Position numbers and translations under genes: made by a program
NCBI GenBank assembly: GCA_021324775.1
Contig: JAJPIM010000041.1
Span: forward strand, 62,001-126,000
Reading direction: 5' to 3'
DNA: 64,000 nucleotides
Source of the DNA: Gemmatimonadota bacterium
GTDB lineage: Bacteria > Gemmatimonadota > Gemmatimonadetes > Gemmatimonadales > Gemmatimonadaceae
Notes under the pieces: model-generated
The model's input: only the letters and a program-made list of their open reading frames with translations
What the model was told of the DNA's origin: nothing
Databases searched by the model: none
Shown here: positions 34,121-43,745 of the stretch, one piece after another
How positions within the stretch are numbered: position 1 is the first letter of the stretch
How the letters are laid out: each line of letters begins with the position of its first letter

Positions 34121-34483
34121 ATGCCACGCGTCAAGTCGAACGTCGCGCGCCTGAAGCGCAAGAAGCAGATCATGAAGGCCGCCCGCGGAGCGTACGGCGG
34201 CCGGTCCAAATTGTGGAAGGCTGCCAAGGAGACCGTCGAGCGCGGCTGGCGGTACGCCTACCGCGATCGCAAGAACAAGAAGCGGGATTTCCGGCGCCTG
34301 TGGATCACGCGGATCAACGCCGCCGCCCACCAGAACGCGATGACGTACAGCGTGCTGATGAACGGACTGAAGAAAGCCGGCATCGACGTCGACCGGAAAC
34401 TGCTGGCGGATCTCGCGGTGCGCGATCCGCAGGCGTTTGCCCTCCTCGCCGACCGGGCGCGGGACGCGCTGGCCGCCGCCTAG
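34121..34483 (+). CDS. rplT: 50S ribosomal protein L20
   Basis: A 120-residue 23S rRNA-binding protein needed for early 50S assembly. MPRVKSNVARLKRKKQIMKAARGAYGGRSKLWKAAKETVERGWRYAYRDRK and DFRRLWITRINAAAHQNAMTYSVLMNGLKKAGIDVDRK are standard L20 sequence. In several bacteria L20 represses its own operon by binding the leader or an intergenic RNA; the infC leader hairpin is a candidate site here. A strong hairpin follows the gene before pheS. Confidence 0.96.
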   Translation: MPRVKSNVARLKRKKQIMKAARGAYGGRSKLWKAAKETVERGWRYAYRDRKNKKRDFRRLWITRINAAAHQNAMTYSVLMNGLKKAGIDVDRKLLADLAVRDPQAFALLADRARDALAAA

Positions 34484-34511
34484 CACTACCACCCGAAGGT
34501 GGGCAGTTTCT

Positions 34512-34562
34512 GGCGGCGGCAGCGCGACCTTCCGGTCTCCGCTGCCGCCGCCTCCGTTTTGA
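34512..34562 (+). terminator. 13-bp hairpin between rplT and pheS
   Basis: GGCGGCGGCAGCG (34512-34524) pairs perfectly with CGCTGCCGCCGCC (34540-34552). An inner 4-bp GACC/GGTC stem with a TTCC loop stacks above it. The run TCCGTTTTGA follows and ends about 10 bp before the pheS start. It has the shape of an intrinsic terminator or attenuator, separating ribosomal-protein from pheST expression. The T tract is only four bases, so partial termination is likely. Confidence 0.6.
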
Positions 34563-34572
34563 CCCTGATCCG

Positions 34573-35619
34573 ATGACTGAGTCCATATCCTCGCTCACCC
34601 GGTTTCTCGACGAGCTGTCGGCCATCGAGAGTCAGGCCGTGCCGGAGATCGGCGCTGCCCGAACCGCCGATGATCTGGAGGCACTGCGCGTGCGGTACGT
34701 CGGCCGCAAGTCAGGCCGGCTCTCGGCGCTGAGCGGCATGGTCGCGGGCATGAGCGCCGCGGACAGGCCCGCCGCCGGCCAGGCCTTCAACGGCACCCAC
34801 AAGCGCCTCCAGGAGCAACTCGCGGCGGCGGCCGCGCGCGTGCTGTCCACGGGCGCCGCCGCGACCCCCGCGATCGACCTTACGATGCCGGGGCGGGCCG
34901 TGTGGCGGGGCGCCCGCCATCCCGTGACGATCGTGATCGATGAGATCGCGGACATCTTCCGCGAGATCGGGTTCACCATCGCGCTCGGGCCCGAGGCGGA
35001 ATCGGAATGGTATAACTTCACCGCCCTCAACTTCCCCCCCGAGCATCCCGCGCTCGACATGCACGACACGCTGTATCTCGAGGGCGGCGGGCTGCTGCGC
35101 ACGCATACCTCACCGGTGCAGATCCGCACCCTCCAGCGCTACACGCCGCCCATCCGTGTGCTCGTGCCGGGCAACGTGTATCGCCGGGATGTGTTCGATG
35201 CCTCCCACGCTCCAATGTTCGCGCAGATCGAGGGCCTCGCCGTGGACGAGGGCGTGAGCTTCGTCGATCTCAAGGCGACGCTTTCACATTTCGCGCGGCG
35301 GTTTTTCGGCGCGGCCACAACGCGCTTCCGTCCGAGCTTCTTCCCATTCACGGAGCCGTCGGCCGAGATGGATGTGGAGTGCCAGATCTGCCACGGGACG
35401 GGCTGCGCCACGTGCAAGATGCTCGGCTGGGTCGAGATCCTCGGATGTGGGATGGTCCATCCCTCGGTGCTCGAATCGGCGGGCCTCGATGCCGAACGGT
35501 ACACCGGGTGGGCGTTCGGGATGGGTCCGGGCCGGATCGCGCAGCAGCGGTACGACATCCCGCTCTTGCGCGAGCTGTACGACGGTGACGTGCGCGTCCT
35601 CGGCGCCCTCGGCCAATGA
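34573..35619 (+). CDS. pheS: Phenylalanyl-tRNA synthetase alpha subunit
   Basis: Catalytic alpha chain (348 residues) of the heterotetrameric class II synthetase. It has an N-terminal coiled coil (about 1-95), then motif 2-type sequence LLRTHTSPVQIRTL with PGNVYRRDVFDASHAPMFAQIEGL. Motif 3 is GMGPGRIAQQRYDIPLLRELY. The CQICHGTGCATCKMLGWVEILGCGMVHP insertion has the cysteine pairs found in many PheS proteins. ATG 34573 follows the hairpin. It overlaps pheT by 4 bp. Confidence 0.96.
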   Translation: MTESISSLTRFLDELSAIESQAVPEIGAARTADDLEALRVRYVGRKSGRLSALSGMVAGMSAADRPAAGQAFNGTHKRLQEQLAAAAARVLSTGAAATPAIDLTMPGRAVWRGARHPVTIVIDEIADIFREIGFTIALGPEAESEWYNFTALNFPPEHPALDMHDTLYLEGGGLLRTHTSPVQIRTLQRYTPPIRVLVPGNVYRRDVFDASHAPMFAQIEGLAVDEGVSFVDLKATLSHFARRFFGAATTRFRPSFFPFTEPSAEMDVECQICHGTGCATCKMLGWVEILGCGMVHPSVLESAGLDAERYTGWAFGMGPGRIAQQRYDIPLLRELYDGDVRVLGALGQ

Positions 35620-38084
35620 ACGCCTCGGTTGAATGGCTGTCAGCATTCGTCGACAGCGGACTCTCGCCGCGCGAGCTGCGCGACCTGATCACGGCGCGGG
35701 CGGCGACGGTCGACGCGATCGAGCCGGTTCGCGCCGATCTGGCAGCGCTGGTCGTCGGGCGCGTCATCGAGGCTGCCCGACACCCTGACAGCGACCACCT
35801 CTGGGTGACGCGCGTCGATGCCGGCGGCCCCGAGCCGCTCGACGTCGTCTGCGGTGCGCCCAATGTGACCGCGGGTGTGCTGTACCCGTTCGCGCCGGCT
35901 GGCACCACGATGCCAAACGGCATCACGATCGAGCGCCGGAAGATCCGGGGCCAGGTCTCGAACGGGATGCTGTGCTCCGCGCGCGAGCTGGGACTCGGTG
36001 AGGATCACGAAGGGATCCTCGCGCTCACGACGACCGCTGCTCCCGGCACCCCGTTGCTGGAGGCGGTGGCCATCGGCGACACACGGCTTGTCATTGACGT
36101 CCTGCCCAATCGCCCAGACCTCCTCTCGCATCAGGGTGTCGCGCGTGAGATCGCGGCCGCGACGGGAAAGCCCCTGCGCGTGCCGGTCATCCCCGGCGGT
36201 GACCCGGCGCCCGCGATGTCCGCTCCGCCCGCGCCGGTGCGCGCCGATCGCAAGGGGACCACCGACGGAGTACGCGTCACAGTCGATGACAGCACCGACT
36301 GCCCGGCGTATCTCGGCGTGGTCATACGGGGACTGCGTGTGGGCGCGAGCCCTCCGTGGCTCGTGTCGCGCCTCGCGGCGGTCGGGATGCGATCGATCAG
36401 CAACGTCGTCGACGTCACCAATTACATGCTCCACGGGTACGGCCAGCCCATGCACGCGTTCGATCTGGCGCGTCTCGGACCCGATGCGGCGATCCACGTA
36501 CGGCGGGCGCGTCCGGGTGAACGCCTGACCACACTGGATGGTGTGGAGCGGGTCCTCGATGCAAGCATACTGGTGATCGCGGACGCGGAGCACGCGCAGG
36601 GCATCGCCGGGGTGATCGGCGGGCAGGGAAGTGAAGTCTCGGCCGAGACGACCGACATCTTCCTCGAGATCGCGGCGTTCGATCCACGCCGCGTCCGCAC
36701 CGCCCGGAGGGCGCTCGGCGTGTCCACCGACGCATCGTTCCGCTTCGAGCGGCTGGTTCCCGCCACATCGCCGGCGGAGACATGCGCCACGGTGGCTGGT
36801 CTCATGACCGCCGTCGCGGGCGGCCGTGTCGCGGCGGCGCCGGCCCTGGTCGGACCCGCGCTACGGCCGCCGGAGCAACGGGTCCGGCTCCGCCCTCAGC
36901 GCGTCGCCCGGGTCCTCGGCGTGCCCGTCCCCCCTACGGAGTGCGCGACACTCCTCGCGAGCGTCGGATTCGAGGCGGCGGTCCGCGACGGTGCGCTCGA
37001 CGTCGCGTCGCCCCCGTGGCGTACCGACATCGCCGCCGAGATCGATCTGGTCGAAGAAGTGGCCCGGTTGAGAGGCTATGGGAGCTTTCCCACGGAACTG
37101 CGGCCATACAGGATCGGCACCGTTCCGGACGATCCGCTCGTCGCGCGCACCGCGCGCCTCCGGGAGCTGCTCGTGGGCATGGGCTTCATCGAAGTGCGTC
37201 CAATGCCATTCGTGTCGGATCCCAGTCCTGACGGCACCTCGATCCGGGTAACAAACCCCCTCGCCGGGAACGAGTCATACCTGCGCTCCGACCTCCTCAG
37301 CTCCGTCGCGCGACGAGCCGAGTTCAACCTCGCGCGGATGGAGGGCGATCTGCGGCTGTTCGAGATCGGCACCGTGTTCCGGCGGCAACCGGACACACCC
37401 GGCCGGCCCGCGGAGGAGGTACGCGTGGGGATCCTGTGCATGGGAGCTCGGCGTCCGCCGCATTTCACCGATCCCTCGCCCCCGGCGTGGGATGAGTGGG
37501 ACGCGAAGGCGCTGGGAGAAGTCGTGGCCCGGATAGCCTACCCCGGAGCGAGCGTGGTGATGGAGCCGGGCGAGGTCCCCCGGGCACTGTGGCGGGTCCG
37601 GGCGGACGGCGCGGACGTGGGATGGGTCGGGGTGCTGGCGCTGGATGCCCCACCATGGGCGAGCACAGCGTACGGCGCCGAAATCCTGATGGAGACGACC
37701 GATGTCGCCGACGTCGCGCCTCCTGGACGTCACGCTCCGGCGATCGAGAGGGACGGCCCCTCGCGGGCGCCAGTGCCTCGCTACCGCCGGCCGCCGGCAT
37801 TTCCGGCCGTGCGGGCCGACGTGACCCTGCTCGTGCCAGAGACCGTTTCGGCCGGTGCGGTCGAGGCGGTGTTGCGTGGCGCGAACGAGCCGATGCTCGA
37901 GCGGATCGACCTGCTGAGCCAATTCTACGGTGACAACGTGCCCGAGCGGCACCGCAGCCTCACGTGGCGGTTGACGTTCAGGCATCCGGAGCGCACTCTT
38001 CGCGAGAAAGAGGTTGAGGCTCGACGGGATAAGCTATTGCGCGCCTTGGAGACTCATCTTGGTGTCCGACAACGAACGGCATGA
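35616..38084 (+). CDS. pheT: Phenylalanyl-tRNA synthetase beta subunit
   Basis: An 822-residue beta chain with the expected order of domains: N-terminal region with MNASVEWLSAFVDS; tRNA-binding EMAP domain (about 45-155, HPDSDHLWVTRVDAGG to ELGLGEDHEGI); B3/B4 editing region with VTNYMLHGYGQPMHAFDLARL; B5 domain; catalytic-like core; and the C-terminal anticodon-binding (FDX-ACB) domain (YRRPPAFPAVRADVTLLVP to TWRLTFRHPERTLREKEV). ATG 35616 overlaps the pheS stop (ATGA). Confidence 0.96.
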   Translation: MNASVEWLSAFVDSGLSPRELRDLITARAATVDAIEPVRADLAALVVGRVIEAARHPDSDHLWVTRVDAGGPEPLDVVCGAPNVTAGVLYPFAPAGTTMPNGITIERRKIRGQVSNGMLCSARELGLGEDHEGILALTTTAAPGTPLLEAVAIGDTRLVIDVLPNRPDLLSHQGVAREIAAATGKPLRVPVIPGGDPAPAMSAPPAPVRADRKGTTDGVRVTVDDSTDCPAYLGVVIRGLRVGASPPWLVSRLAAVGMRSISNVVDVTNYMLHGYGQPMHAFDLARLGPDAAIHVRRARPGERLTTLDGVERVLDASILVIADAEHAQGIAGVIGGQGSEVSAETTDIFLEIAAFDPRRVRTARRALGVSTDASFRFERLVPATSPAETCATVAGLMTAVAGGRVAAAPALVGPALRPPEQRVRLRPQRVARVLGVPVPPTECATLLASVGFEAAVRDGALDVASPPWRTDIAAEIDLVEEVARLRGYGSFPTELRPYRIGTVPDDPLVARTARLRELLVGMGFIEVRPMPFVSDPSPDGTSIRVTNPLAGNESYLRSDLLSSVARRAEFNLARMEGDLRLFEIGTVFRRQPDTPGRPAEEVRVGILCMGARRPPHFTDPSPPAWDEWDAKALGEVVARIAYPGASVVMEPGEVPRALWRVRADGADVGWVGVLALDAPPWASTAYGAEILMETTDVADVAPPGRHAPAIERDGPSRAPVPRYRRPPAFPAVRADVTLLVPETVSAGAVEAVLRGANEPMLERIDLLSQFYGDNVPERHRSLTWRLTFRHPERTLREKEVEARRDKLLRALETHLGVRQRTA

Positions 38085-38379
38085 TCGCATCGCGTTCCGG
38101 GAGCTGGAAGTTCTGATCCGCCACCTCGGGGATGAACTGGCTAACTTTCGCCGCCGGGCGCTGCAGGCCGAGACACAGTTGCGCACGCTCGACGCGGGCG
38201 GGGGTCCGGTAGCGGACGCCTCGCGCCTGGAGGCGCTCGAGGCCGAGAACGCCGCACTCCGGGGGCGTCTGGAGGCAGCGGCCGGCCAGGCGCAATCGAT
38301 GCTCGACCGGGTCCGGTTCCTCCGCCAGCAACAGGAGCATTCGGCGGCTGTCGCCGGCAGCGCGGGTGGTGAGCGATGA
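38062..38379 (+). CDS. Small coiled-coil protein upstream of zapA
   Basis: No family recognised with confidence. From GTG 38062 it has 105 residues and overlaps the pheT end by 23 bp. It is almost wholly helical and charged: FRELEVLIRHLGDELANFRRRALQAETQLRTL, a short Gly-rich break, then RLEALEAENAALRGRLEAAAGQAQSMLDRVRFLRQQQE with leucine-heptad spacing. It is followed with a 4-bp overlap by zapA. A ZapB-like partner role in division-ring organisation is plausible from size, coiled coil and context, but is inference. Confidence 0.65.
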   Translation: MSDNERHDRIAFRELEVLIRHLGDELANFRRRALQAETQLRTLDAGGGPVADASRLEALEAENAALRGRLEAAAGQAQSMLDRVRFLRQQQEHSAAVAGSAGGER

Positions 38380-38690
38380 CCGACAAGGGGTCCAAGCAGG
38401 TGGTTCGCGTCTCGATAGTGGGTGAGGAGTACTCGATCCGGAGCGACTCGACGCCGGAGCATACGCGCGCGGTCGCGGAGTATGTGGATGCGGCGATCCG
38501 GCGGGTCCTGAGCGCAGGAGGTGCGGTCGAGACCCGCAAAGCGGCGATCCTGGCCGCGCTTCAGATTACGGATCAGTTGTTCCAGGCCCAGCAGGCCTCG
38601 GAGGAGCTGACCGGAGCAATGCGGTCGCTTGGCAGTGAAGTGCGCCGCTGGCTGCCGCCCGCGAAGCGAGGCGATGTCACGGTAGTGTAG
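38376..38690 (+). CDS. zapA: Cell division protein ZapA
   Basis: A 104-residue FtsZ-ring-associated protein. VVRVSIVGEEYSIRSDSTPEHTRAVAEYVDAAIRRV is the ZapA N-terminal FtsZ-binding fold, with AILAALQITDQLFQAQQASEEL as the dimerisation coiled coil. ATG 38376 overlaps the preceding coiled-coil gene by 4 bp (ATGA). The next gene is rny after 61 bp; the pheT-zapA-rny order is also seen in other bacteria. Confidence 0.9.
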   Translation: MTDKGSKQVVRVSIVGEEYSIRSDSTPEHTRAVAEYVDAAIRRVLSAGGAVETRKAAILAALQITDQLFQAQQASEELTGAMRSLGSEVRRWLPPAKRGDVTVV

Positions 38691-38751
38691 GTATCGAACG
38701 TCCGATTCACGACCAACGCCGCGGCGAGTGCCGCGCTGGAGTATAGATCGT

Positions 38752-40341
38752 ATGTCGTCAGTGGTCGCCCTTGCCGCGGCCTGTGTGCTGTGCGGCCTCA
38801 TTGCCGGGGTGGTCGCGTTCATCGTGGGCCGGCGGGCGGGCCAGGCGGCAGAGCATGAACGCCAGGCGGCGGCCGGACAATCCGCCGACGAGTTGAGCCG
38901 GCGCGTCGTCGCCGAAGCCGAACGCGAGGCCGACACCCTGCGGAAGTCCGGGGTGCTCGCGGGGAAGGAGGAGCTCATGAAGCTCCGCGAAGCCTGGGAC
39001 GAAGAGGTGCGCGAGCGCCGGTCCGAGGTCGAGCGCGAGGAGAAGCGCCTCAAGGAACGCGACACGATCCTCGACCGCAAGTTTGAGATCCTCGACCAGC
39101 GAGAGAAGGAAACGACTCGGCAAGCGGCTGAAATCAGCCGGCTCGAGAAGCGCGTGGATGAGCGGGAGCAGGAAGTCGGCCGGATGCACACCGATGAGCA
39201 GCGGCGGCTCGAGCAATTGGCGGGCATGTCGGCTGCGGACGCAAAGACCGAGTTGATCAGCCGGATGGAAGAGGCGGCGCAGGCCGACGCGGCCAACCGC
39301 GTGCGCGAGATTCGCGAGACGGCACGCCGGTCAGCGGAGCGGGAAGCCAAGAAGATCGTGGCGCTCGCCGTGCAGCGTATCGCCGCGGAGCATACCGCCG
39401 AATCGACGGCATCCGCGGTGGCACTCCCGAACGACGAGATGAAGGGCCGGATCATCGGTCGCGAGGGGCGAAACATACGCGCCTTCGAACTGGTGACCGG
39501 GGTGGATGTCATCATCGATGACACGCCCGACACCGTCGTCGTCTCCTGCTTCGATCCGGTCCGGCGCGAGATCGCGCGGCTGGCGCTCGAGAAGCTCGTC
39601 GCGGACGGGCGTATTCACCCCGGGCGCATCGAAGAAGTCGTCAACAAGTCGCGAGGCGAAGTCGAGGTCGCCATTGTCGAGACTGGCGAGCAGGCCGCCT
39701 ACGAGACGGGTGTGCACGGCATGCACGCCGAACTGGTGAAACTCATCGGGCGGATGCGGTGGCGCACGAGCTACGGCCAGAACATCCTGCAGCACTCGAA
39801 GGAAGTCGCGTGGCTCGCGGGGATCATGGCCGCCGAGCTGGGGCTGGACGTGGCGCTGGCCAAGCGCGGGGCACTCCTGCACGATGTCGGGAAAGTGCTG
39901 ACGCACGAGCACGAGGGCACACACGTGCAGCTCGGGGTCGAGGTGGCCACGCGGTACGGGGAGAGCCCTCTCGTCGTGAATTGCATCGCCGCGCACCACG
40001 ATGACGTCCCGCACGAGAGCGAGGTCTCCGTGCTGGTGCAGGCCGCGGATGCCATCTCGGGCTCGCGCCCCGGCGCGCGGCGGGAGGCATTCGAGACGTA
40101 CGTCAAGCGTCTCGAGAGCCTCGAGCGGATTGCGGCGAGCTACCGTGGCGTCGAAAAAGTGTTCGCGATCCAGGCGGGGCGGGAGATCCGGGTCGTCGTC
40201 ACGCCGGACACCGTAGACGATGCGCGCATGGCGTCGCTCTCGGACGAAATTGCGCGCCGCATCGAAGCCGAGCTGCAATACCCGGGTCAGATCAAAGTGG
40301 TGTTGATCCGGGAGACGCGGGCGGTGGACTTTGCCCGCTGA
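38752..40341 (+). CDS. rny: Ribonuclease Y
   Basis: Membrane-anchored endoribonuclease initiating mRNA decay, 529 residues. An N-terminal transmembrane helix ([23 protein letters not shown]) is followed by a long coiled coil (about 30-210). Next come a KH domain ([32 protein letters not shown]) and an HD domain ([40 protein letters not shown]). The catalytic His-Asp pair (HD in LLHD) is intact. The frame is open to 38728, but ATG 38752 starts just before the membrane segment. It overlaps folD by 11 bp. Confidence 0.95.
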   Translation: MSSVVALAAACVLCGLIAGVVAFIVGRRAGQAAEHERQAAAGQSADELSRRVVAEAEREADTLRKSGVLAGKEELMKLREAWDEEVRERRSEVEREEKRLKERDTILDRKFEILDQREKETTRQAAEISRLEKRVDEREQEVGRMHTDEQRRLEQLAGMSAADAKTELISRMEEAAQADAANRVREIRETARRSAEREAKKIVALAVQRIAAEHTAESTASAVALPNDEMKGRIIGREGRNIRAFELVTGVDVIIDDTPDTVVVSCFDPVRREIARLALEKLVADGRIHPGRIEEVVNKSRGEVEVAIVETGEQAAYETGVHGMHAELVKLIGRMRWRTSYGQNILQHSKEVAWLAGIMAAELGLDVALAKRGALLHDVGKVLTHEHEGTHVQLGVEVATRYGESPLVVNCIAAHHDDVPHESEVSVLVQAADAISGSRPGARREAFETYVKRLESLERIAASYRGVEKVFAIQAGREIRVVVTPDTVDDARMASLSDEIARRIEAELQYPGQIKVVLIRETRAVDFAR

Positions 40342-41221
40342 GCTGATCGATGGCGCAACGGTCGCACGAGCCGTTCGGGCAAGCGTAGCGGAGACCGCGG
40401 CCAGTCTCGTCGCGCGGGGCGTGCGGCCCGGGCTGGCGGTCGTGCTGGTCGGCGACGATCCGGCGAGTGCGGTCTACGTGCGCGCGAAGGCCAAGGCATC
40501 GGAAGAGGCGGGGATGTACAGCATCACGGTGCGTTTGCCGGCCGCGACGACCGAAGCGGAGCTCCTGCAGCACGTGGATCAACTCAACGCCGATCCGTCG
40601 ATTCACGGTATTCTCGTCCAGATGCCGTTGCCGAAACACATCTCCGCCGAAGTCGTGATTCGCCGTGTCCGCCCCGAGAAGGACGTGGACGGGTTTCATC
40701 CGGTGAACGCCGGAAAGCTGCTGAACGGGGACACCGACGGCTTCGCGCCCTGTACGCCGGCCGGGGTGCAGGAACTGCTCGTGCGGTGCGGCGTGAAGAC
40801 GAAGGGAGCCGAGTGCGTCATCGTCGGCCGCAGCTCGATCGTGGGAAAACCGATGGCCGCGCTGATGATGCAGGACCGTCCCGGTGCCAATGCCACGGTC
40901 ACGGTGTGCCACAGCCGCACCACGGATCTGGCCGGCCACACGAAGCGGGCCGACATCCTGATCGTCGCCGCCGGCCGGCCGAAATTCGTGACCGGCCCAA
41001 TGGTCAAGCCGGGGGCCGTGGTGATCGACGTCGGCATCAACCGCGTCGATGACGCGCGCGCGAAGCGGGGATATATCCTCGTGGGAGATGTGGATTTCGC
41101 GAGCGCCCGCGAAGTGGCGCGCCTGATCACGCCGGTGCCGGGAGGCGTCGGTCCGATGACGATCGCGATGCTGCTCAAGAATACCGTGCGTGCCGCACAA
41201 CTGAGCGCGGGGCTGGCGTGA
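40331..41221 (+). CDS. folD: Bifunctional methylenetetrahydrofolate dehydrogenase/cyclohydrolase FolD
   Basis: Interconverts methylene-, methenyl- and formyl-tetrahydrofolate, 296 residues. Motifs: [28 protein letters not shown] with the YVRAKAKA lysine (the usual YxxxK), [55 protein letters not shown] (NADP site) and the ending [19 protein letters not shown]. The start is a TTG at 40331 inside the end of rny; no ATG or GTG precedes the conserved AELIDG. It overlaps xseA by 4 bp. Confidence 0.95.
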   Translation: MPAELIDGATVARAVRASVAETAASLVARGVRPGLAVVLVGDDPASAVYVRAKAKASEEAGMYSITVRLPAATTEAELLQHVDQLNADPSIHGILVQMPLPKHISAEVVIRRVRPEKDVDGFHPVNAGKLLNGDTDGFAPCTPAGVQELLVRCGVKTKGAECVIVGRSSIVGKPMAALMMQDRPGANATVTVCHSRTTDLAGHTKRADILIVAAGRPKFVTGPMVKPGAVVIDVGINRVDDARAKRGYILVGDVDFASAREVARLITPVPGGVGPMTIAMLLKNTVRAAQLSAGLA

Positions 41222-42501
41222 GCTGGGATCCTCCTGGCCGTGAGGGCGGATTCCGGTGGCCGGCGGGGCCACCGGAGTCCGAAGCACGGGCGTCCGAACC
41301 GGGCAGCGGGTTGCGTGGGCTGTCTCTCTTCGATGCGGCGCTGCCCGGCGGCAGCACGGAGACGGCGGTCGCCGTCTCGACGCTTGCGCAATCGATCAGG
41401 CACATCATCGAGCGGTCGGTCAAACCGCTGTGGGTGCGCGGCGAAATCATCGACTTCAAGGCCCACCGGAACGGGCACTGGTATTTCTCGCTCCGCGACC
41501 GGGCGGCCCAACTGCGCTGTGTCGTCTGGGCCGACGATCAGCGGCGGATCCGGACGGCGGTCGAAGACGGCATGGCCGTGGTGGTGTACGGGCAGGTGAC
41601 CGTCTACGCCGTGCGCGGCGACATGCAACTGCGGGTGACCGCGATCGAGCCAACCGGCGACGGGTTGCTGCGGCGCGCGCTGGAGCGCACGCTCGAGGCG
41701 CTGCGCCGGGACGGCCTGCTCGCCCCCGAGCGCAAGCGTCCATTGCCGCGTCTGCCGCGCTGCCTCGCGGTGGTGACGAGCCCCGATGGCGCCGCGCTCC
41801 ACGACATCCTCGCGGTCGCCCGGCGCCGGGCACCATCGCTGCGGATCGTGGTCGTCGCCTCGAAGGTCCAGGGTGACGGCGCGCCGGAGGACCTGTGCTC
41901 GGCGTTCGGGCGGCTAGCCCGGTGGGGCAAGGCCGACGTCGTCATCGTAGGGCGCGGCGGCGGTGCCAAGGAAGATCTGAGCGCGTTCAACGACGAGCGG
42001 GTCGCCCGCGCGGTCGCCGCATGCCTCGTACCGACTATCTCGGCCGTCGGGCACGAGATCGATACCACGATGTGTGACCTGGTCGCGGATGTTCGCGCAC
42101 CGACACCATCGGCGGCGGCGGAATCGGCGGTCCCGCTGTGGGCGGACGAGGAGCAGCGCCTGCGCCTCGCGGCGGCCCAACTGGCGGGCGCGGCGACCCG
42201 CTGCGTCCAGGCATCGGGGTCACGGCTCGGCCGGGCGTGCGACATGACCCTTCGCGGCGCGATGCGATCGACGGAGCGCCGCCGCTCGCGGCTGGACGCC
42301 GCTGCTGGGCGTCTGGACGCGCTCAGCCCGCTCGCCACCCTCGCGCGCGGATTCGCGGTCGCTCGCGGTGCGGGCGGGCGCGCCCTGACGGCGACCGCCG
42401 ACTTCGCCGACGGCATGCCGTTCGACTTGACGATCCGTGACGGCACCGTCGGCGCGGTCGCGACGTCCGTGGTGCCCGACGCGCCGGCGGTGCAGCCATG
42501 A
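41218..42501 (+). CDS. xseA: Exodeoxyribonuclease VII large subunit
   Basis: Catalytic subunit (427 residues) of the single-strand exonuclease. It has an N-terminal OB fold ([37 protein letters not shown]) and the nuclease region with [51 protein letters not shown] and [28 protein letters not shown]. The coiled-coil C terminus ends in [12 protein letters not shown]. About 55 Gly/Pro-rich residues precede the OB fold. GTG 41218 overlaps folD; ATGA overlap with xseB. Confidence 0.94.
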   Translation: MSWDPPGREGGFRWPAGPPESEARASEPGSGLRGLSLFDAALPGGSTETAVAVSTLAQSIRHIIERSVKPLWVRGEIIDFKAHRNGHWYFSLRDRAAQLRCVVWADDQRRIRTAVEDGMAVVVYGQVTVYAVRGDMQLRVTAIEPTGDGLLRRALERTLEALRRDGLLAPERKRPLPRLPRCLAVVTSPDGAALHDILAVARRRAPSLRIVVVASKVQGDGAPEDLCSAFGRLARWGKADVVIVGRGGGAKEDLSAFNDERVARAVAACLVPTISAVGHEIDTTMCDLVADVRAPTPSAAAESAVPLWADEEQRLRLAAAQLAGAATRCVQASGSRLGRACDMTLRGAMRSTERRRSRLDAAAGRLDALSPLATLARGFAVARGAGGRALTATADFADGMPFDLTIRDGTVGAVATSVVPDAPAVQP

Positions 42502-42764
42502 CATTCGAGGAAGACATCGCGCGCCTCGAGGCGATCGCCGCCGAACTGGGCGGAGATGGTGTGGCGCTCGATCGCGCACTGGAGTTGTTCGAGGAAGGTG
42601 TGGCACGCCTCCGGCGCGCGTCCGCGGAACTGGTACGGGTCGAGTCCCAGGTGACACTGCTCGTGGAGCAGGCCGAGGGGGTTTTCAAGCTGCGGCCCAT
42701 CCGCGACCGTGACGACGGACCCGCGGAAGGCGGGGGCAGGGGCGCGCGGGGGAGCCGCACGTAG
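42498..42764 (+). CDS. xseB: Exodeoxyribonuclease VII small subunit
   Basis: An 88-residue helical subunit. [45 protein letters not shown] is the XseB pattern. A short Gly/Arg-rich tail (GPAEGGGRGARG) follows. ATG 42498 overlaps xseA by 4 bp and the stop TAG shares one base with the GTG of the next gene (TAGTG). Confidence 0.93.
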   Translation: MTFEEDIARLEAIAAELGGDGVALDRALELFEEGVARLRRASAELVRVESQVTLLVEQAEGVFKLRPIRDRDDGPAEGGGRGARGSRT

Positions 42765-43669
42765 TGCAGGCGAGCGCGGAAGCGATCGACGCCACCTTCG
42801 CCGCGGACCGGGCGGCCGTTCAGGCGGCGCTCGGCCGGTTCTGCGCCCACTACCTCCCGGCGACGCCACCTCTCGCGGCGGACGCGATGCGATACACCCT
42901 CATGGGCGAGGGCAAACGGTTGCGGGCGGTCCTGCTGCTGGCCGCGTACCGGGCGGCCGGCGGCGCGGGAGACGCCTCGGACCTCGCGGCCGCCGTAGAA
43001 GTGGTGCACGCCTACTCGCTGGTCCACGACGATCTGCCGTGCATGGACGACGACGACGTTCGCCGGGGACGGCCGACGGTGCATCGGGTCTATGGAGTCG
43101 CGACCGCCACGGCGGCCGGCCTGGCGATGGTGCCACTCGCGGCCCGATGCGCGACGGAAGCGGCGCGGCGCCTCGGGTTGCCGGCGGAAGCGGGCGGTAC
43201 CATTCTTCGAGAGCTGATGCGGGCGGCCGGAGCCACCGGAATGATCGGCGGCCAACTCCTCGATCTCGAGGGTGAGCGGCTGGCGCTCTCGCTGGCGGAG
43301 CTGGAGCACATTCACCGGGCGAAAACGGGGGCCCTCGTGACGGCGTCGGTGCGGCTCGGCGGAATCGCCGCGGGGGCGGGCGACGCGGTGCTTACGGCCC
43401 TCGGCCGGTATGGCGCCGCGATCGGGCTGGCGTTCCAGATCGCCGACGATGTGCTCGATGTCACGGCGACGACGGACCAACTCGGGAAGACGGCGGGACG
43501 CGACCTTGCTCTGCACAAGAGCACGTATCCGGCGCTGCTCGGGGTGGAGGGGGCGCGGGCGCGCGCGAGCGCCCTCGTGGACGAGGCCTGCAGCGCCCTC
43601 GAGGGCATGCATCTGCTCACGCCCGCGCTGGAGCACCTGGCCCGCTACACTGTGACTCGCAGGAACTGA
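42764..43669 (+). CDS. ispA: Polyprenyl synthetase (farnesyl/geranylgeranyl diphosphate synthase)
   Basis: Trans-prenyltransferase of 301 residues making short-chain prenyl diphosphates. First Asp-rich motif: HAYSLVHDDLPCMDDDDVRRGRPTVH; second: AFQIADDVLDVTATTDQLGKTAGRDL. GEGKRLRAVLLLAAY and MIGGQLLDLEG are further family segments. The region before the first motif (VEVVHAYSLVHDDLPCMDDDD) and the length suit an IspA-type C15 enzyme, though C20 output cannot be excluded. GTG 42764. It sits next to dxs, another isoprenoid gene, as in many bacteria (xseB-ispA-dxs). Confidence 0.92.
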   Translation: MQASAEAIDATFAADRAAVQAALGRFCAHYLPATPPLAADAMRYTLMGEGKRLRAVLLLAAYRAAGGAGDASDLAAAVEVVHAYSLVHDDLPCMDDDDVRRGRPTVHRVYGVATATAAGLAMVPLAARCATEAARRLGLPAEAGGTILRELMRAAGATGMIGGQLLDLEGERLALSLAELEHIHRAKTGALVTASVRLGGIAAGAGDAVLTALGRYGAAIGLAFQIADDVLDVTATTDQLGKTAGRDLALHKSTYPALLGVEGARARASALVDEACSALEGMHLLTPALEHLARYTVTRRN

Positions 43670-43687
43670 GCCCCGGTTTCGGGGCTC
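43668..43687 (+). terminator. Perfect 8-bp hairpin after ispA
   Basis: GAGCCCCG (43668-43675) and CGGGGCTC (43680-43687) form a perfect stem around GTTT, overlapping the ispA stop codon. No T tract follows, so it is a weak terminator at best and may instead be an mRNA-stabilising or processing element between ispA and dxs. Confidence 0.4.
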
Positions 43688-43745
43688 ATGAAGCCGAGGC
43701 CGGCGAACGACTAGTTTTCGGCATCCACATTTCCACCCTTCGGGT

